From Mercenaria mercenaria (lineage: Eukaryota > Mollusca > Bivalvia > Venerida > Veneridae): DNA of 64,000 nt. Position numbers and translations under genes: made by a program. The notes beneath the pieces were generated by a model, which saw only the letters and a program-made list of their open reading frames with translations, did not search any database and was not told the origin of the DNA. Shown here piece after piece: positions 11,875 through 23,402 of the stretch. Numbering within the stretch: position 1 is the stretch's first letter; every line of letters starts with the position of its first letter. The stretch spans positions 73,996,001-74,060,000 of the forward strand of contig NC_069371.1 of the NCBI RefSeq assembly GCF_021730395.1, written 5' to 3'.

Positions 11875-12955
11875 ATTTGTTTCGCTGTCATGATTAATAT
11901 AGAATATTAAATAAAAAAATGTTTTTTTTTATCTGATTCCTAACTGAAAAATACATTTGGATGAAGTATACATTTTACACTGTCCGATCCTTCTTGGCTT
12001 ATTACCGATCCATCATGTTAAAAGAATAAACGCATTGTGCAAACATAGTTTTTCGCTCGGACAAGAAAGCTACATTACCTGAAATTTGTAAGCATCCACC
12101 GGCAAAATATTAATGAACGATCGGAAATGTTTGTAACACAAAATTTAATTTCTAACATTTTCAAAAACTCGAAACATTGCGCATTGTACTGAATGGATAA
12201 ATAAAAAAGTCCAAAAATAAACCATTTTAGAACTATTCCGGGAACTGTACGTTTCAGCCGAACGACGGCTTTCAATATAATATTATGCCAGAACTGATTT
12301 CTTCAAGTTCACCTGAATGAAATTGCTGTAAAAGGAGAAATGGTTAATTGTTTCACATTTACGTTCTGTAGAAAGCAACCGAATTGCGACTTCAAACGTT
12401 CATGTATTTTATAATTATTCCAAAAAAACAAAAAAACAAAAACTGTCCGACTTTATAAGTGAAAAATTAAACGAAGCAATTTAACTAATTGTTAACTTAG
12501 CACTTTAACCATTTGAAATTAAAAGTAAAATTATACTATCACGAGACTCTTGTGCATTCTGAACCTCGTGCTGATTAAAATGTATTTTCTTTAAAGTATG
12601 GTGTCTCAGGCGAGCCAGTTATATGTTAATTTGAGTGAACATACAGTACGGAAGTGGTTATGAATTTGTGTATGTATATAATATCAATGAAATGAATATT
12701 TCAAAGTTGACGGCAGAAAACAAGTGCGCACTAGGTAAAAAACAACCAAATTAAAACATTCAGTTCCATTAGTACATATACACTACACTTTGAAGAGCGT
12801 ATTGTTCATTGAAACAATGTAACCATATGTCTGGCAATACATGTATTGCATAGACATTTTATAGTTAAGGAGGTACAAAATTCAGTCTCCATTTTTGTTT
12901 CTAAAGACTTACATATTCAATTCAAAGTATACCAGCCATGAACATGTCTCAATGA
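11145..12955. other. intergenic, no gene recognised
   Basis: The notable feature is the C tract at 11843-11872. TTAAGGAGGTAC at about 12868 resembles one end of the TTAA-type elements found further on, but no partner end was found. Confidence 0.4.
11843..11872 (+). repeat. uninterrupted run of 30 C
   Basis: The homopolymer follows GCACCCGCCGTT. A second long C tract at 52641-52665 follows a loosely similar GCACACCAGCCATTCT. Long C runs are prone to sequencing error, so the length should be read with caution. Confidence 0.9.
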
Positions 12956-13814
12956 TATACTCGGTAAAAAAAGTCCTGCACAGCTGGATGTTAAGCGCAA
13001 ATTAAAAAACTACATGCATTTTTGGATTTACCATAGTCAACAGATATCTGTTACAAGGACACTGGTCGAAACAGAATGAAAATCGATACATAAATGATAA
13101 GTTATAACAGTTTATATGCACTGGGGGTAAGCCTTCAAAAATGGCAAAATTAGCAGTAAATTTGAAAAGTGCTCAGAATAGTCTTGCTTGCATTCTTTCC
13201 TCACACACTGACCATACACACAGACAAAGTCCTGAATATGAGTAATTTATTCCACTGTTGATCAATCAAACACCTAGTAAATTAATTACTTAATTACTTT
13301 GTTTTCAAACACCTAGTAACTTAATTACTTAATTACTTTGTGTGTAAAATGAATTTTATAAAAGAAAATACACTTGCGATCCATATTTAAAGTTTGGTCA
13401 CTGTCACAGTAATGGCTTATATACTGCCAAGGAGTCCGTTAAGACGACTAACTAATAAAGACCGGGCTCGTGCCCTGGGACATTTACAAGCTGGTGTGCG
13501 ACCCCAGGATGTTGCAGCGATATTTGGAATTCACCGGAGTACTGTTGTTTGTCTTAATCTGTGGTATCAAGCAGAGTATCACATTCCGCATTATTAGTGT
13601 TTTAACAGTGATTTAACAATTTTTGACAGAGGACCCTTGGGAACTTCTTTTATGAATTACTCAAGAACGGATATTTGGATTTTATTTTCGTTTTCAGTTC
13701 TGTGTTGAGATTTGATGAATGTTTAACCTGGTATAATCATGTTTGTTGTATGTCATATCATAAAAATATAGTCACCCAAAACATCCGTGTGCAGAACTTT
13801 TTTTACCGAGTATA
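12956..13814 (+). mobile_element. internally deleted Tc1/mariner-type DNA transposon
   Basis: Terminal inverted repeats of about 35 bp are visible. The left end begins TATACTCGGTAAAAAAAGT (12956); the right end reads CTTTTTTTACCGAGTATA (to 13814). The ends begin with TA, as expected for a TA target site. The element is about 860 bp, roughly half the usual autonomous length, and keeps only the N-terminal transposase helix-turn-helix. A 45-60-bp direct duplication with TTAATTACTTAATTACTTTG lies at about 13265-13345. Confidence 0.8.
13412..13597 (+). CDS. N-terminal helix-turn-helix fragment of a Tc1-like transposase
   Basis: This is a 61-residue open frame from ATG at 13412 (MAYILPRSPLRR). Residues 11-45 (LTNKDRARALGHL, then GVRPQDVAAIFGIHRSTV) match the paired-like helix-turn-helix that Tc1-family transposases use to bind their terminal repeats. 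The remainder of a normal ~340-residue transposase, including the DDE catalytic domain, is absent. The frame lies inside an element bounded by inverted repeats (12956-13814). It cannot transpose anything by itself. Expression is unknown. Confidence 0.75.
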   Translation: MAYILPRSPLRRLTNKDRARALGHLQAGVRPQDVAAIFGIHRSTVVCLNLWYQAEYHIPHY

Positions 13815-14023
13815 TTTACTAGTATAGTATCGTATTTAGATTTCCTTATATTCACAGAAAGGCTTATACATGTTGGATGTTTCTGTGTAAGATTGAAGTA
13901 GCTATTACGAGTGAACACACACAAGTGGCATAGATATGGTGTTCATTAGAGAAAGATATTGCACTACTTCTTTTCACGACAGCAAAAATTACAACGTTAA
14001 ATTGCTATACTGTTGTATTATAG

Positions 14024-14384
14024 ATAAAATGGCAACCACTGTTCAGTCAACAGCCAACAGTGAAAGGAATGTAGATGAAAAAAAATCTGAAAGCATCTCT
14101 GATAAAGTAATACAGGAGTCGGAAGAGGCGAATAAGAAATGTGACAAACACTGTATAACTGACTGCGTTAAAACAAAATTGAATGACTTAAAGACTGTTC
14201 CTCTAATTACTGCTGTCACAGGAAATAGTGGGGTTGGAAAGTCATGCTATATAAAAACCTTACTTGGTGTGTCAGCTGATGATAAGGGGTTGCTACAGTT
14301 GGAGTGGTTGATACAACTACCGCCCTAGCCCGTTTTCTACATCCAGGAAATAACAATAATAGTATTGGATTTCCTCGGGCTAGT
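14024..14384 (+). pseudogene. IRG GTPase copy 1 of the tandem array, truncated after G3 region
   Basis: The copy starts after the acceptor TGTTGTATTATAG; ATG at 14029 (MATTVQST). The N-terminal ~85 residues align with the intact gene at 16364, including the P-loop GNSGVGKSC. The frame then shifts at the SADDKG segment, where the sequence is two bases shorter than the intact copy, and stops at 14328. DNA similarity continues to about 14384 (the WDLPG region) and then ends. Residues beyond G3 are missing, so it cannot form a working GTPase domain. Confidence 0.85.
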
Positions 14385-14683
14385 CATATTTAAAGTATAT
14401 TTCTGAAGTTAAGCTTGTGCTCAGAGCAATGTGATGTGAATAACATTTCAAAATTGTAAAAAAAAAAACTAGCCCGAAACGCTTTGAAGAAAGCAAGTGG
14501 CAACCAAACAAAATAATGAGCTTTAAAATAAGCCCAGGTGAAAGGATCATTTAATGTTTGGGTGATATTTAGCCACTATCTAGCAAAACAATCGAAAAAT
14601 TGAAATCTACATCTCTCAGATCGGTTTGTGTAATTCATTGTTTCATTTAACGGCCTCTAAATTGCTATATTATTGTATTACAG

Positions 14684-15037
14684 ATAAGATGTTGACCACT
14701 GTTCGTGATCAGCCAACAGTGAAGAGAATGTAGGTGGAAAGAAATCTGAAGGCATCTCCGATAAAGTAGCGCAGGAGTCGGACGTGGCGAATAAGAAATG
14801 TGATATACCAGGTATAACTGATCGCGTTTAAACAAACCTTAATAAATGAAAGACGATTCTCTGAATATCGTTTTCACAGAAAATAGATAATTGAAAAGTC
14901 AAACTATATAAAAGCATTGGTGTGTCAGCTGATGATAAAGGACTGCTACAGTTGGAATCGTTGAAACCTTGCCGCCTCAAGACCATTTTCACATCCGGGA
15001 AACAAAAACTAATTTGAAATTTGCCCTGGCTAGGCAT
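14684..15037 (+). pseudogene. IRG GTPase copy 2 of the tandem array, degenerate
   Basis: The same arrangement as copy 1: acceptor TATTGTATTACAG, then ATG at 14689, but the frame opens only briefly before shifts and stops. The region matching the P-loop reads as AATAGATAATTGAAAAGTC instead of a coding G1. Similarity ends at the same point as in copy 1, and the following ~200 bp also match the flank of copy 1 (GCTTGTGC(C/T)CAGAGCA, GGCAACCAAACAAAAT). The truncated unit was therefore duplicated as a block of about 660 bp. Confidence 0.8.
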
Positions 15038-15564
15038 ATTGAAAGTACCTTTTTGAGATTTAGCTTGTGCCCAGAGCAGTATGTTGTGTAAAGCAAACTA
15101 TACCATCGTATGAATTTACACGTTTAAATACCTCAGCACGTTTTTAAAGACACACAACATTCTAAAATTTCTAGAATTTAAGAACTAGCACAAAACGGTA
15201 TGAGGCAAGCTATTGCCAACCAAACAAAATACTAGTAATGCCCTTGTCGTATCCTGTTGATATTTGGTTGATATTTAACTATAATCTAGCAAAATGCAAT
15301 CGAAATCAACACCTCCTTATTGTTTGCTTGATTTAAAAACAAACTTTCAGTATTTTTTAAAGATTTTTGCAAAAATGTTGGACTGGCTGGTTTGTTTTTT
15401 GTTCAGTATTTAACTCTGTGTTGATATTGATGACGTATTTTAATTCTAGTTAGTTGCGCATGCATACTAATAGCATGAGGCATAAGTATTAAATACGTTC
15501 ATGCATCATTTTATACCTGGTAACAGGTACCTCATACTCTAAGAAAGGCTGATATAATTCACTG

Positions 15565-15778
15565 CTTAACCCTTACCCTGCTAAATTTCTATAATGAACT
15601 TGTCCATCGTTCAATTTGATCAGTGCCATTAACTGTTGTAGTAAGGGGTGCATACCAAAAAGATATTGTCCAAATGGCGGGCAGTCAGATCGTGATCAGA
15701 CTGCACGGATATGCAGGCTGATCATGATCTACACTGGTCGCAAAGGCAGAATCAATCGTGTCCAGCATGGTAAAGCTT
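15565..15778. repeat. dispersed MITE copy with palindromic core
   Basis: It begins TTAACCCTTACCCTGCTAAA and ends near GTGTCCAGCATGGTAAAG. The interior carries the GATCGTGATCAGACTG / GCTGATCATGATC core. It is in reverse orientation relative to the copy at 31286-31483 and sits between the second and third IRG copies. Confidence 0.65.
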
Positions 15779-15833
15779 AATTCCACGACAACAATGCCTA
15801 CAAATAATAAATTGTTATACTGTTGTATTATAG

Positions 15834-16039
15834 ACACGATGGCAACCACAGGTTGTGATCAATCGAACAGTAATGGAAAAGGAGATGGAAAGAAATCTGA
15901 AGGCATCCCTGATAAAGTATCACAGAATTCAGACAAGGCGAATAAGAAACATGAAATACCAGGTATAACTGATCGCGTTAAAATAAATTTGAATGAATGC
16001 AAGACGGATAAGATCTTATGTTCTTTGTTCAGTATATAA
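15834..16039 (+). pseudogene. IRG GTPase copy 3 of the tandem array, N-terminal stub
   Basis: After acceptor TGTTGTATTATAG, ATG at 15839 opens a 66-residue frame (MATTGCDQSN). It follows the N-terminal extension of the intact gene up to about residue 55 (PGITDRVK, then LNECKTD) and then leaves it before the P-loop. The sequence after the break (GTTCTTTGTTCAGTATAT, then GATATTGATGACG) resembles the segment near 15398 upstream of this copy, which points to unequal exchange between repeat units. No GTPase motif is present. Confidence 0.8.
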
Positions 16040-16358
16040 TGGGTTTTTTAAACTAAACAATATTACTCTCTGTAGATATTGATGACGCAGTTTTTATTAC
16101 GTCATCTGTTTACGACCCTTTTCCATGATTTGTTAGTCAGTCTTGCTTGTTAACTGATAAGTTAAATTATCAAATACATTTAATTATTATTTAATTTATG
16201 ATACATCATTTTACACCTTGTAGCCATAAAGCTGGAATAACTCACATATTTTTACTGCCTTATATTCTGTTATATATATATATATAAGGCTGATACAATT
16301 CAATGCTTAAGTTCACAACAAGACTACAACACTATATTGTTTTACTGTTGTATTATAG

Positions 16359-17620
16359 ATCAGATGGCAAACACAGGTTGTGGTCAATCAACAGCCAACA
16401 GCAAAGGAAATGAAGATGGAAAGAAATCTGATGGCATCTCTGATAAAGTACTAGAAAAGTTGGACGACGGGTATAAGAAACATGGCATACCCGGTATAAC
16501 TGATTGCGTAAAAGCACACCTGAATGATTGGAAATCAGGTTCTCTAAATATTGCTATCGTAGGAAATAGTGGGGTTGGGAAATCAAGCTACATAAATGCC
16601 TTACTTGGTTTGTCAGCTGATGATAAGGGGGCTGCACCAGTTGGAGTGGTTGAAACAACTGTCACTCTTACACCTTTTTCGCATCCTGAAAACAAAAACT
16701 TAACATTGTGGGATTTGCCTGGGGTAGGAACTCCAAATTTCCCCAAAGATGGCTATCTTCAGAAAAAAAACTTTAAAAAATACGATTTCTTTCTGGTATT
16801 GACAGCAACCCTATTCACAGAGAATGATATTTGGTTGGCACAAAAGATAAGTGATTTAGGAAAGAAATTTTATTTTATCAGAACTAAAATTGACTTGGAC
16901 ATATCAAACGATCAGATTGCCCATCCTAAAACCCATACAAGGGATAATGTCATACAAACAGTACGTTCAGACTGTATTAACAAGTTGGAACATCAAAAAT
17001 TTACAAATCCTCGCGTCTTCATCATCAGCAATTTTGGTGTGACCGAGTTTGACTTCGGGAAATTGTCAGAATGTCTAATTCGGGATGCTCCTGACTTCAA
17101 AAGGGAAGCATTTACTCTATCATTAAGCGTTCTCACCGAAGAAATTATCAGAGCCAAAGAAAAGTATCTAAAGAAAAGAATATACATTGTTTCGATTGCC
17201 TCGGCTGCAGCTGCTGCTGTTCCAATACCAGGCGTAGGCTTTACTGTCGATGTATCAACTCTTCTTGAAGAAGCACTGTTCTACCGAAAGCAACTGCGAC
17301 TGGATGATGCGTCAGTTGAAGAAAGTGCCGCAGTTTTGAATATTTCAGTCACTGAGTTGAAGAAAAGATTAAATTTACAAAGTCAGCTTATTTCATACAC
17401 GACAAGAGGTCTTCTTGCATTCTTCGGTTCCCTGGGAATATCGAAACTTTCCGAAAACATGTTAAAAGTAGCACTTCCGCTCATCGGTTGCTTCATTGCT
17501 GCCAGTATGTCCTACGGAGTTCAAGTGTACTGTTTAAAACAACTGTTGGATACAATGGTAAATGATGCATTGAAGATCAATGAAGAGATGAATGTCATCT
17601 TTGCCAGCAACACCATTTAA
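16359..17620 (+). CDS. IRG-family GTPase, intact copy 4 of the tandem array
   Basis: A single coding exon following the acceptor TGTTGTATTATAG at 16358. ATG at 16364 (MANTGCGQS) gives 418 residues and stop TAA at 17618-17620, a normal IRG length. Motifs: G1 GNSGVGKSS (67-75), a Thr-rich switch VVETTV (95-100), G3 WDLPGVGT (116-123), G4 RTKID (173-177). After the GTPase domain come an Ala-rich hydrophobic helix with PIPGVGF (287-293) and a second hydrophobic stretch (about 366-385), as in IRG helical domains. The N-terminal ~40 residues are hydrophilic, and no myristoylation signal is visible. The family acts in cell-autonomous defence in vertebrates; the role in molluscs is inferred. An upstream non-coding exon is implied but not located. 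Confidence 0.92.
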
Positions 17621-18440
17621 GAGATACACAAATTACTGAGACACAAACTGGTGACAACAATGACAACAACGAAACTAAGATTTAGTAACCGTAAAATAAC
17701 GCATTTGTTTGTGGACTCTATGACATGTATTAAACACGTACAATGATTCTAAATTTAATGTTTAAATGTTATGATTTGGAATCACCCATGTGATTCACAG
17801 GTTAAATACAATAATTTGGTATATTTGATATATTTGTGGGTTTACAATAGTTTTCGAATGGAAAAGTGGGATAATCATTTGATGAATGTGTTGAACAGGT
17901 TGTGGTTATCCTAACGTATTAAATAAATAATCTTTAATGAATCGAAAACAAGTAATCCTATAACATTTTTATTCAAAACTAGTTTGTCCTTCAGTTGGGA
18001 TAGAATTGTTTACAGTTTGCAGAATTTCCATAAAGTTTTGTAGATCATATATAGAGTGTATACAACATTAATATATTTTCATACTGAATTCATTAAACGA
18101 TTTAAATACAATAAAAAAGCAACGTTTTCTATACTTAAAACACCGTCAACGTCAAAATGGTAATACATGTGTATTAAACTAGAGTAATATAAAAATATGT
18201 GATGGCTTCATTTAACCGACACGATGTTGAATAAATGGTAAATAGTATTAGTTATCTCTGTTTTCAGAAAGTTATGTATTGTTTTATAGTTCACGACTGA
18301 TGGAACACCGGAGGGAGGGCTATAGGAATGCCCTCGCTCCGTCTGCCTGTTCGAGCTTACATTTGCATATTTAAGTAGCTAAAGGAACAATAGGTAACTG
18401 TACTTTTTCTTTGATTCTATTCATTCCGAAAGCTTTCATG
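17621..18440. other. 3' flank of the IRG gene, no gene recognised
   Basis: Contains AATAAATAATC at about 17919-17930 as a possible polyadenylation signal for the plus-strand IRG gene, and a stretch near 18070-18190 distantly like the insert at 3845-4180. Nothing else is recognised. Confidence 0.35.
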
Positions 18441-19055
18441 TGGCTATTTTTCTTTAACATGACTAAAAGAACAAGAGAGAGAACAAAAGAGCAGCCACAT
18501 AAATACCCATATGTAGGAACGTTCGTCCGTCTGTCCCTCCACAAATCTGGATCCTGCAATAACACAAATAGAATTCAAGCTAGGTTCATAAAACTTGGTA
18601 TGTGAATAAGGGGCAATATGAAGATTATGCATGTTTATGACTTATGCCTGTAGGTTAAAGGTCAAAGCCACTATTGAAGGTAAAGTAAAAATTGTTTCTG
18701 CCCCATTACTTGTTATAAATTGATCGATCATCTTAATACTAAACACAAACGTTCCCCATGATGAGAAAATGTGTCCACGCATCTATGCATTGTGATCTAT
18801 GCTTGTCGGTTAAATGTCAAGGTCACTGTTCAAGGTCAAGTAATATTTGTTTCTGCTCCATTGCTTTTAATTGTATTGCAGGAATTTTTTAGTAATACAC
18901 AGAAATGTTCCCCATGATTAGACTTTGTGTCACGCACATGTCCCATGGTTGCCGATCAAAGGTCAACGTCACTATTGAAGGTCAAGTAAAATTGTTTTTC
19001 CACCGGTAGGGGACTTCTGTATTGCCACTGCAGTACTAGGTCACTTGTTTTTCTC
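18441..19055. repeat. dispersed repeat with three ~130-bp sub-units
   Basis: The words GGTCAAAGCCACTATTGAAGG, GGTCACTGTTCAAGGTCAAG and CGTCACTATTGAAGGTCAAG recur near 18660, 18822 and 18968. Each is followed by TTTCTGC or TTTTTCC and a C/T-rich run. This is a tandemly built repeat unit with no plausible coding frame. Confidence 0.55.
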
Positions 19056-19105
19056 AATTTAGTAATTTTGTGTACAATTCTTTCATCTATAATTTGAACT
19101 GTATG

Positions 19106-19545
19106 GTTAGTATCCAATTACGACAGGGCATTTAGCTATACAGTCGTAATTCCAGTGTCTTATTTACAAAAATGTAATCTTCATTGATAGTTTATACATC
19201 GGTGCAAATAAACTTGCAATGGTATAGTATTGTCATATCAATTTTCATAATCTCTTAAATCAGCAGAGGCTTTAACAAGCCTTTTCCACTGACCTGGACA
19301 AAAGAAATTTCACACACATTGTTAATTTAAAATGCACTGTAAAGTTAGTATCCAATTACGACTTGACGCCTTGCTATACAGTCGGAATAGTGTTTTACAC
19401 TAACAATGACACATTAACAAAAATAAAAATCGATTGCATATACACCGGCACATGCAGAATAACAAATTACTGTCTTAGTAACTTTTATAATCTCCCTTCA
19501 TGCCCCATAAGTCAGCAATGGTTTTAACAAGCCCTTTCACCCGGC
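19106..19545. repeat. tandem duplication, period 238 bp
   Basis: GTTAGTATCCAATTACGAC occurs at 19106 and 19344. The following ~190 bp align by eye, through to CAGCA(G/A)(A/T)GG(C/T)TTTAACAAGCC near 19262 and 19511. Neither copy has a protein-like frame. Confidence 0.75.
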
Positions 19546-20390
19546 CAAATATAACAATAATATACCAGCCCCAACGTGTTGCACTGCATGTGCCGGCATA
19601 TAAGCAGTCGGCGAAGCTTACATTTCTTGTACTGGACAATATGCGACCTTAATTCTTGAGTCGTTACACTATATATAATAGCCGTTGTGTCCGCTTTCGA
19701 ACAAGACCATAGGTGAAAGTTTGCCGATTTTACAGAATTTCTATAGAGGTCACATTCCCATATAGTTAAATACATTGAGATATTCAGAGTGGTGAGAGTC
19801 TCAAAAGTAAAACGAAATTACGCTGTTCGCTTATTTCAGTCCAGGAATGTCGGTCAAAAACTAAACATAGCTTATGTTTGTAACATTATTATGTTTATCC
19901 ACAATAGATATATATTGATCGGACTGGAATGGACTTAGAATGTATCTAACTTTCCTAGGTGCGCGTTTTCGAAGATTTTAATGTGCAATTTTGGACGGAC
20001 GAAACGGCCGTACGAAACTGTTTATGATTACTATTCGCGGGAATTAACGAGAAACTGGCCAATTTAAGACTAACGAAATTAACCTTTATTTACTTATTCC
20101 ATTTAAGACCTAAATTCTGACTGACTAGCCAACAAAAGAAATTCGTTCAAAGTCTGACCCCAAAATTTCAAAAAGGAAATTATACTAGAGCTTATTTTTC
20201 TGATGACAAAGATCAAAATTGAATCGACACAACTGTATGAATTTTCACTGGATTTAACGTAATTTAAAATAAAAACCAGGAACTGTATTTTCATCTGACG
20301 GCAACTTACAATTGTGCGTGGGCGTTTTTTTTTCTTTGGCTGTTCTATTTAAATGTTGAAAAGATCGACAGCTGATTTATAAGTTTTTAT
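19546..20390. other. intergenic, nothing recognised
   Basis: AT-rich sequence with no protein-like frame or clear repeat. Confidence 0.4.
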
Positions 20391-20559
20391 TTCAGAAAAA
20401 AAACATTGGACCATATGGTCCATGAGGCATTTACATATAAACATATACAATAAACAACGCACACATAGTATATTCATAGCATATTCGCATTATGAACAAA
20501 TTTTAATGGAGAATGGACATACAATTTTGATACAACCGTGACTAGTATAGTGGTTTTAT

Positions 20560-20930
20560 AATAAAACATATAAATACAGTCAAACAAACAAAGATAACAC
20601 TTCTTCAATGCATTAGACCATATTAAAAGTGACTTCTTATATCATTTACCTTAGTAAAATCATTATCAATATTTAAACAATGCTTCCACCTACGGCTGAT
20701 CTAAATATTTAAGTGAATTACTGCATTTTATATCTTGAGGAATTGTATCACAGGCTGTTGATATATGTCTTCAAATTAGTTTGTGTATTTCTATTTGCAG
20801 TGACAGAGGGCTCTATTCCATAACCTTACCCAAATGTTTTAAAACAAAATGTGTAATTGATAACCCTTTTCTGCAACCTTGTTAAACATATGACTGGTAA
20901 GACATTTCATTACCTTCAGTTACATTGACC
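20560..20930. repeat. dispersed repeat, uninterrupted copy of the one at 53560-54708
   Basis: From CATATAAATACAGTC to CTTGTTAAACATATGACTGG this matches the two flanks of the element inserted at 53659-54464, so it shows the empty insertion site (TTACCTTAGTAAAATC). A perfect 14-bp palindrome GGACCATATGGTCC lies nearby at about 20408, and a GTT run at about 20987-21016. Confidence 0.75.
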
Positions 20931-21154
20931 TGAAACCAAAATCTTTTTTGTCGATAGTGCTTCAATGCTTTTCTTCTTCTTTTCTTTGTTGTTGTTTTGT
21001 TGTTGTTGTTGTTGTTTTAGTTTTGCTATCGTTTAATATTTTCGCAAAAAAAGCCAATATATAAGACAACATATGGTATCTCCTCAATGATCCCGACATT
21101 TTATTACCAAGGTAAAAGATGAAAGGGAAGAACCACGTTCCAAGAACGCAGCAA

Positions 21155-21735
21155 CCTTAAAGCGAAAAACAATAACCGTGGTTGCATAGATATGTACGTA
21201 GCATCCGCCTTAAAGCGAAACACAAAATCCGTGGTTGCAAAGATGTGTACGTAACAGCCACCTTAAAGCGAAACACAATAACCGTGGTTGCATAGATGTG
21301 TACGTAGCAGTCACCTTAAGGCGGAACACAACAACCGTGGTTGCAAAGATGTGTACGTAACAGCCACCTTAAAGCGAAACACAATAACCGTGGTTGCATA
21401 GATGTGTACGTAGCAGTCACCTTAAGGCGGAACACAACAACCGTGGTTGCATAGATGTGTACGTAGCAGCCACCTTAAAGCGAAACACAATAACCGGGGT
21501 TGCATAGATGTGTACGTAGCAGCCACCTTAAAGCGAAACACAATAACCGGGGTTGCATAGATGTGTACGTAACAGCCACCTTCAAGCGAAACACAATAAC
21601 CGTGGTTGCATAGATGTGTACGTACCAGCCACCTTAAAGCGAAACACAATAACCGTGGTTGCATAGATGTGTAAGTAACAGCCGCCTTAAAGCGTAACAC
21701 AATAACCGTGGTTGCATAGATGTATGCGTAACAAA
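21155..21735. repeat. 53-bp satellite array
   Basis: About 11 tandem copies of a 53-bp unit: CTTAAAGCGAAACACAATAA, then CCGTGGTTGC, then ATAGATGTGTACGTAGCAG. Unit starts at 21262 and 21315 confirm the period. Two sub-types alternate in part (AAAGCGAAACAC versus AAGGCGGAACAC). It lacks stop codons on the minus strand, giving a spurious 92-residue repeat frame. Confidence 0.95.
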
Positions 21736-21825
21736 TATGTATACAAAATACACAGAGAAAGAAGTTAGAGTGACACTAGAACAAACATGTAAATAAAATA
21801 AAACAGCAGTGGCACTGCCTTAAAG

Positions 21826-22255
21826 GCACTGACCTCCAGATTTTGGCTAAAAATGATCTTTCTTCCAAATTGAAGTTTGGTCATATCAAGAATATTAGAA
21901 TATGAGTTTTCGTTTCTAAGCTTCTTTTATAATGACAAATCAAGACAAAAGATAACTGCGTCGGGAATCAAACCCGGACCTCAGCGTCAATAAAGAATTT
22001 ATCCGCTGTCGTTACCAATACCGCTATGGAGGATTTAGTGTTTTATACCCCTTAAATATAGATATCTATATTTGAGGCAGTTTACCTCGAGTAAAGCGTT
22101 ACAAAAGCTTTTCGATTTTCATAGTAAAACGTGCAAAAACAACTAATTATCATGTGTTTCCATAACATATAATACATGTATGTCAGTAATAAAGTTTCAA
22201 AGCATGTTTAAGAAATATAGCATTAATTTCCAGATATCTAAAAGAGTTTAGTTAA
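21826..22255 (-). repeat. dispersed repeat with tRNA-like B box, copy 2
   Basis: The reverse complement of this segment matches both ends of 3655-4395. On the minus strand it reads GATATCTGGAAATTAATGC, then GCGGTATTGGTAACGACAGC, the B-box-like GGGTTTGATTCCCGAC, and ends GGAGGTCAGTGCCTTTA. The extra ~300 bp of copy 1 is absent. Confidence 0.7.
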
Positions 22256-22669
22256 TTTGTGTTTGAATGTTTTATTCGACACAATGAGTGTAAGTTTTAA
22301 TGTAATTTTACTTCGCGAATAATTCATTTTTGTTAATATCACAAACTTTACAACATAGGAAATTCAATCAAATATTGCAATTAATATTTCAGTTCTAAAA
22401 CATAAGAGATGCGCATTTCTTCTTATGTTATTGTTCTCACCTGATATCATTTACATTTAAATGTCAGTGTCAATTATGCCAATTATGTCAATTAAACATT
22501 AAAAGAGAAAGCTTCTCTATCGGCCATACAATGTTGAAAGGAAAAAGTGAGGAACGCAAGGTAAATATTTGCATATAGAATTTTTGTATAAATTTTATCT
22601 TACGGTTTTAGGTAATAAATTCAAGGTCCACCTAGGTCCAATTAAAGGCGCAGTAAGGATAAACAAAAA

Positions 22670-23402
22670 TTGAATGTCGTTCAGTGCGCGACATACGACA
22701 TACGACATCCGCACTGAACGACATTCAAATTTTGTCTGTCAAAGTTCTAATGTCGTATGCCCAATGTCGTTTTTTGCACGACATTATACTTTATTGCGAA
22801 TGTCGAATGTCGTATGTTGCGCACTTAACGACCTAAAACTTTTGTTTGTCAAAGTTCGAATGTCGTATGTCAAATGTCGTTATTTGCACGACATTCAACT
22901 AGTTTCGAATGTCGTATGTCACGTACTGAGTGACATTAAAATTTTGTGTATCAAAGTTCGAATGTCGTATGTCCAATGTCGTTTTTTTTGCACGACATTC
23001 AACTTTTTTTCGAATGTTGTAAGTCGCGCACTGAACAACATTCAAATTTTGTGTGTCAAAGTTTGAATGTTGTATGTCCAATGTCATTTTTTGCACGACA
23101 TGCAATTTTTTTTGAATGTCGTATGTCGTATGTCGCGCACTGAACGACATTCAAATTTGGTGCGTCAAAGCTCGAATGTCGTGTGTCCAATGTCGTTTTT
23201 TGCACGACATTCATTTTTATTCGAATGTCGTATGTTGTATGTCGTACACTGAACGACATTCAATTTTTTTGTGTCAAAGTTCGAATGTCGTATGTCCAAT
23301 GTCGTTTTTGCACGACATTCACCATTTTTCGAATGTCGTATGTCGCTTAATGAACGACATTCAATTTTTTTTTTTGAATATCGTATGTCGTATGTCGTTT
23401 GT
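22670..23402. repeat. ~105-bp self-complementary satellite array
   Basis: About six and a half tandem units, each with GAACGACATTCAAATTTTG, then GTCAAAGTTCGAATGTCGTA, then TGTCCAATGTCGTTTTTTGC, then ACGACATTCAAC. Starts near 22713, 22824, 22924, 23029, 23138, 23247 and 23348. Each unit contains both GACATTC and GAATGTC, so each can fold on itself. Short AATGTCGTATGTCGT runs separate the units. Overlapping frames on both strands are by-products. Confidence 0.9.

Noticed and set aside
12866-13140. A further TTAA-ended element starting TTAAGGAGGTAC
   Set aside because: No matching right end was found and the interior does not resemble the 1.5-kb copies.
18441-19055. Tandem AAGGTCA words that could be nuclear-receptor binding sites
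   Set aside because: They belong to a dispersed repeat with regular sub-units, so a receptor site is not supported without binding data.
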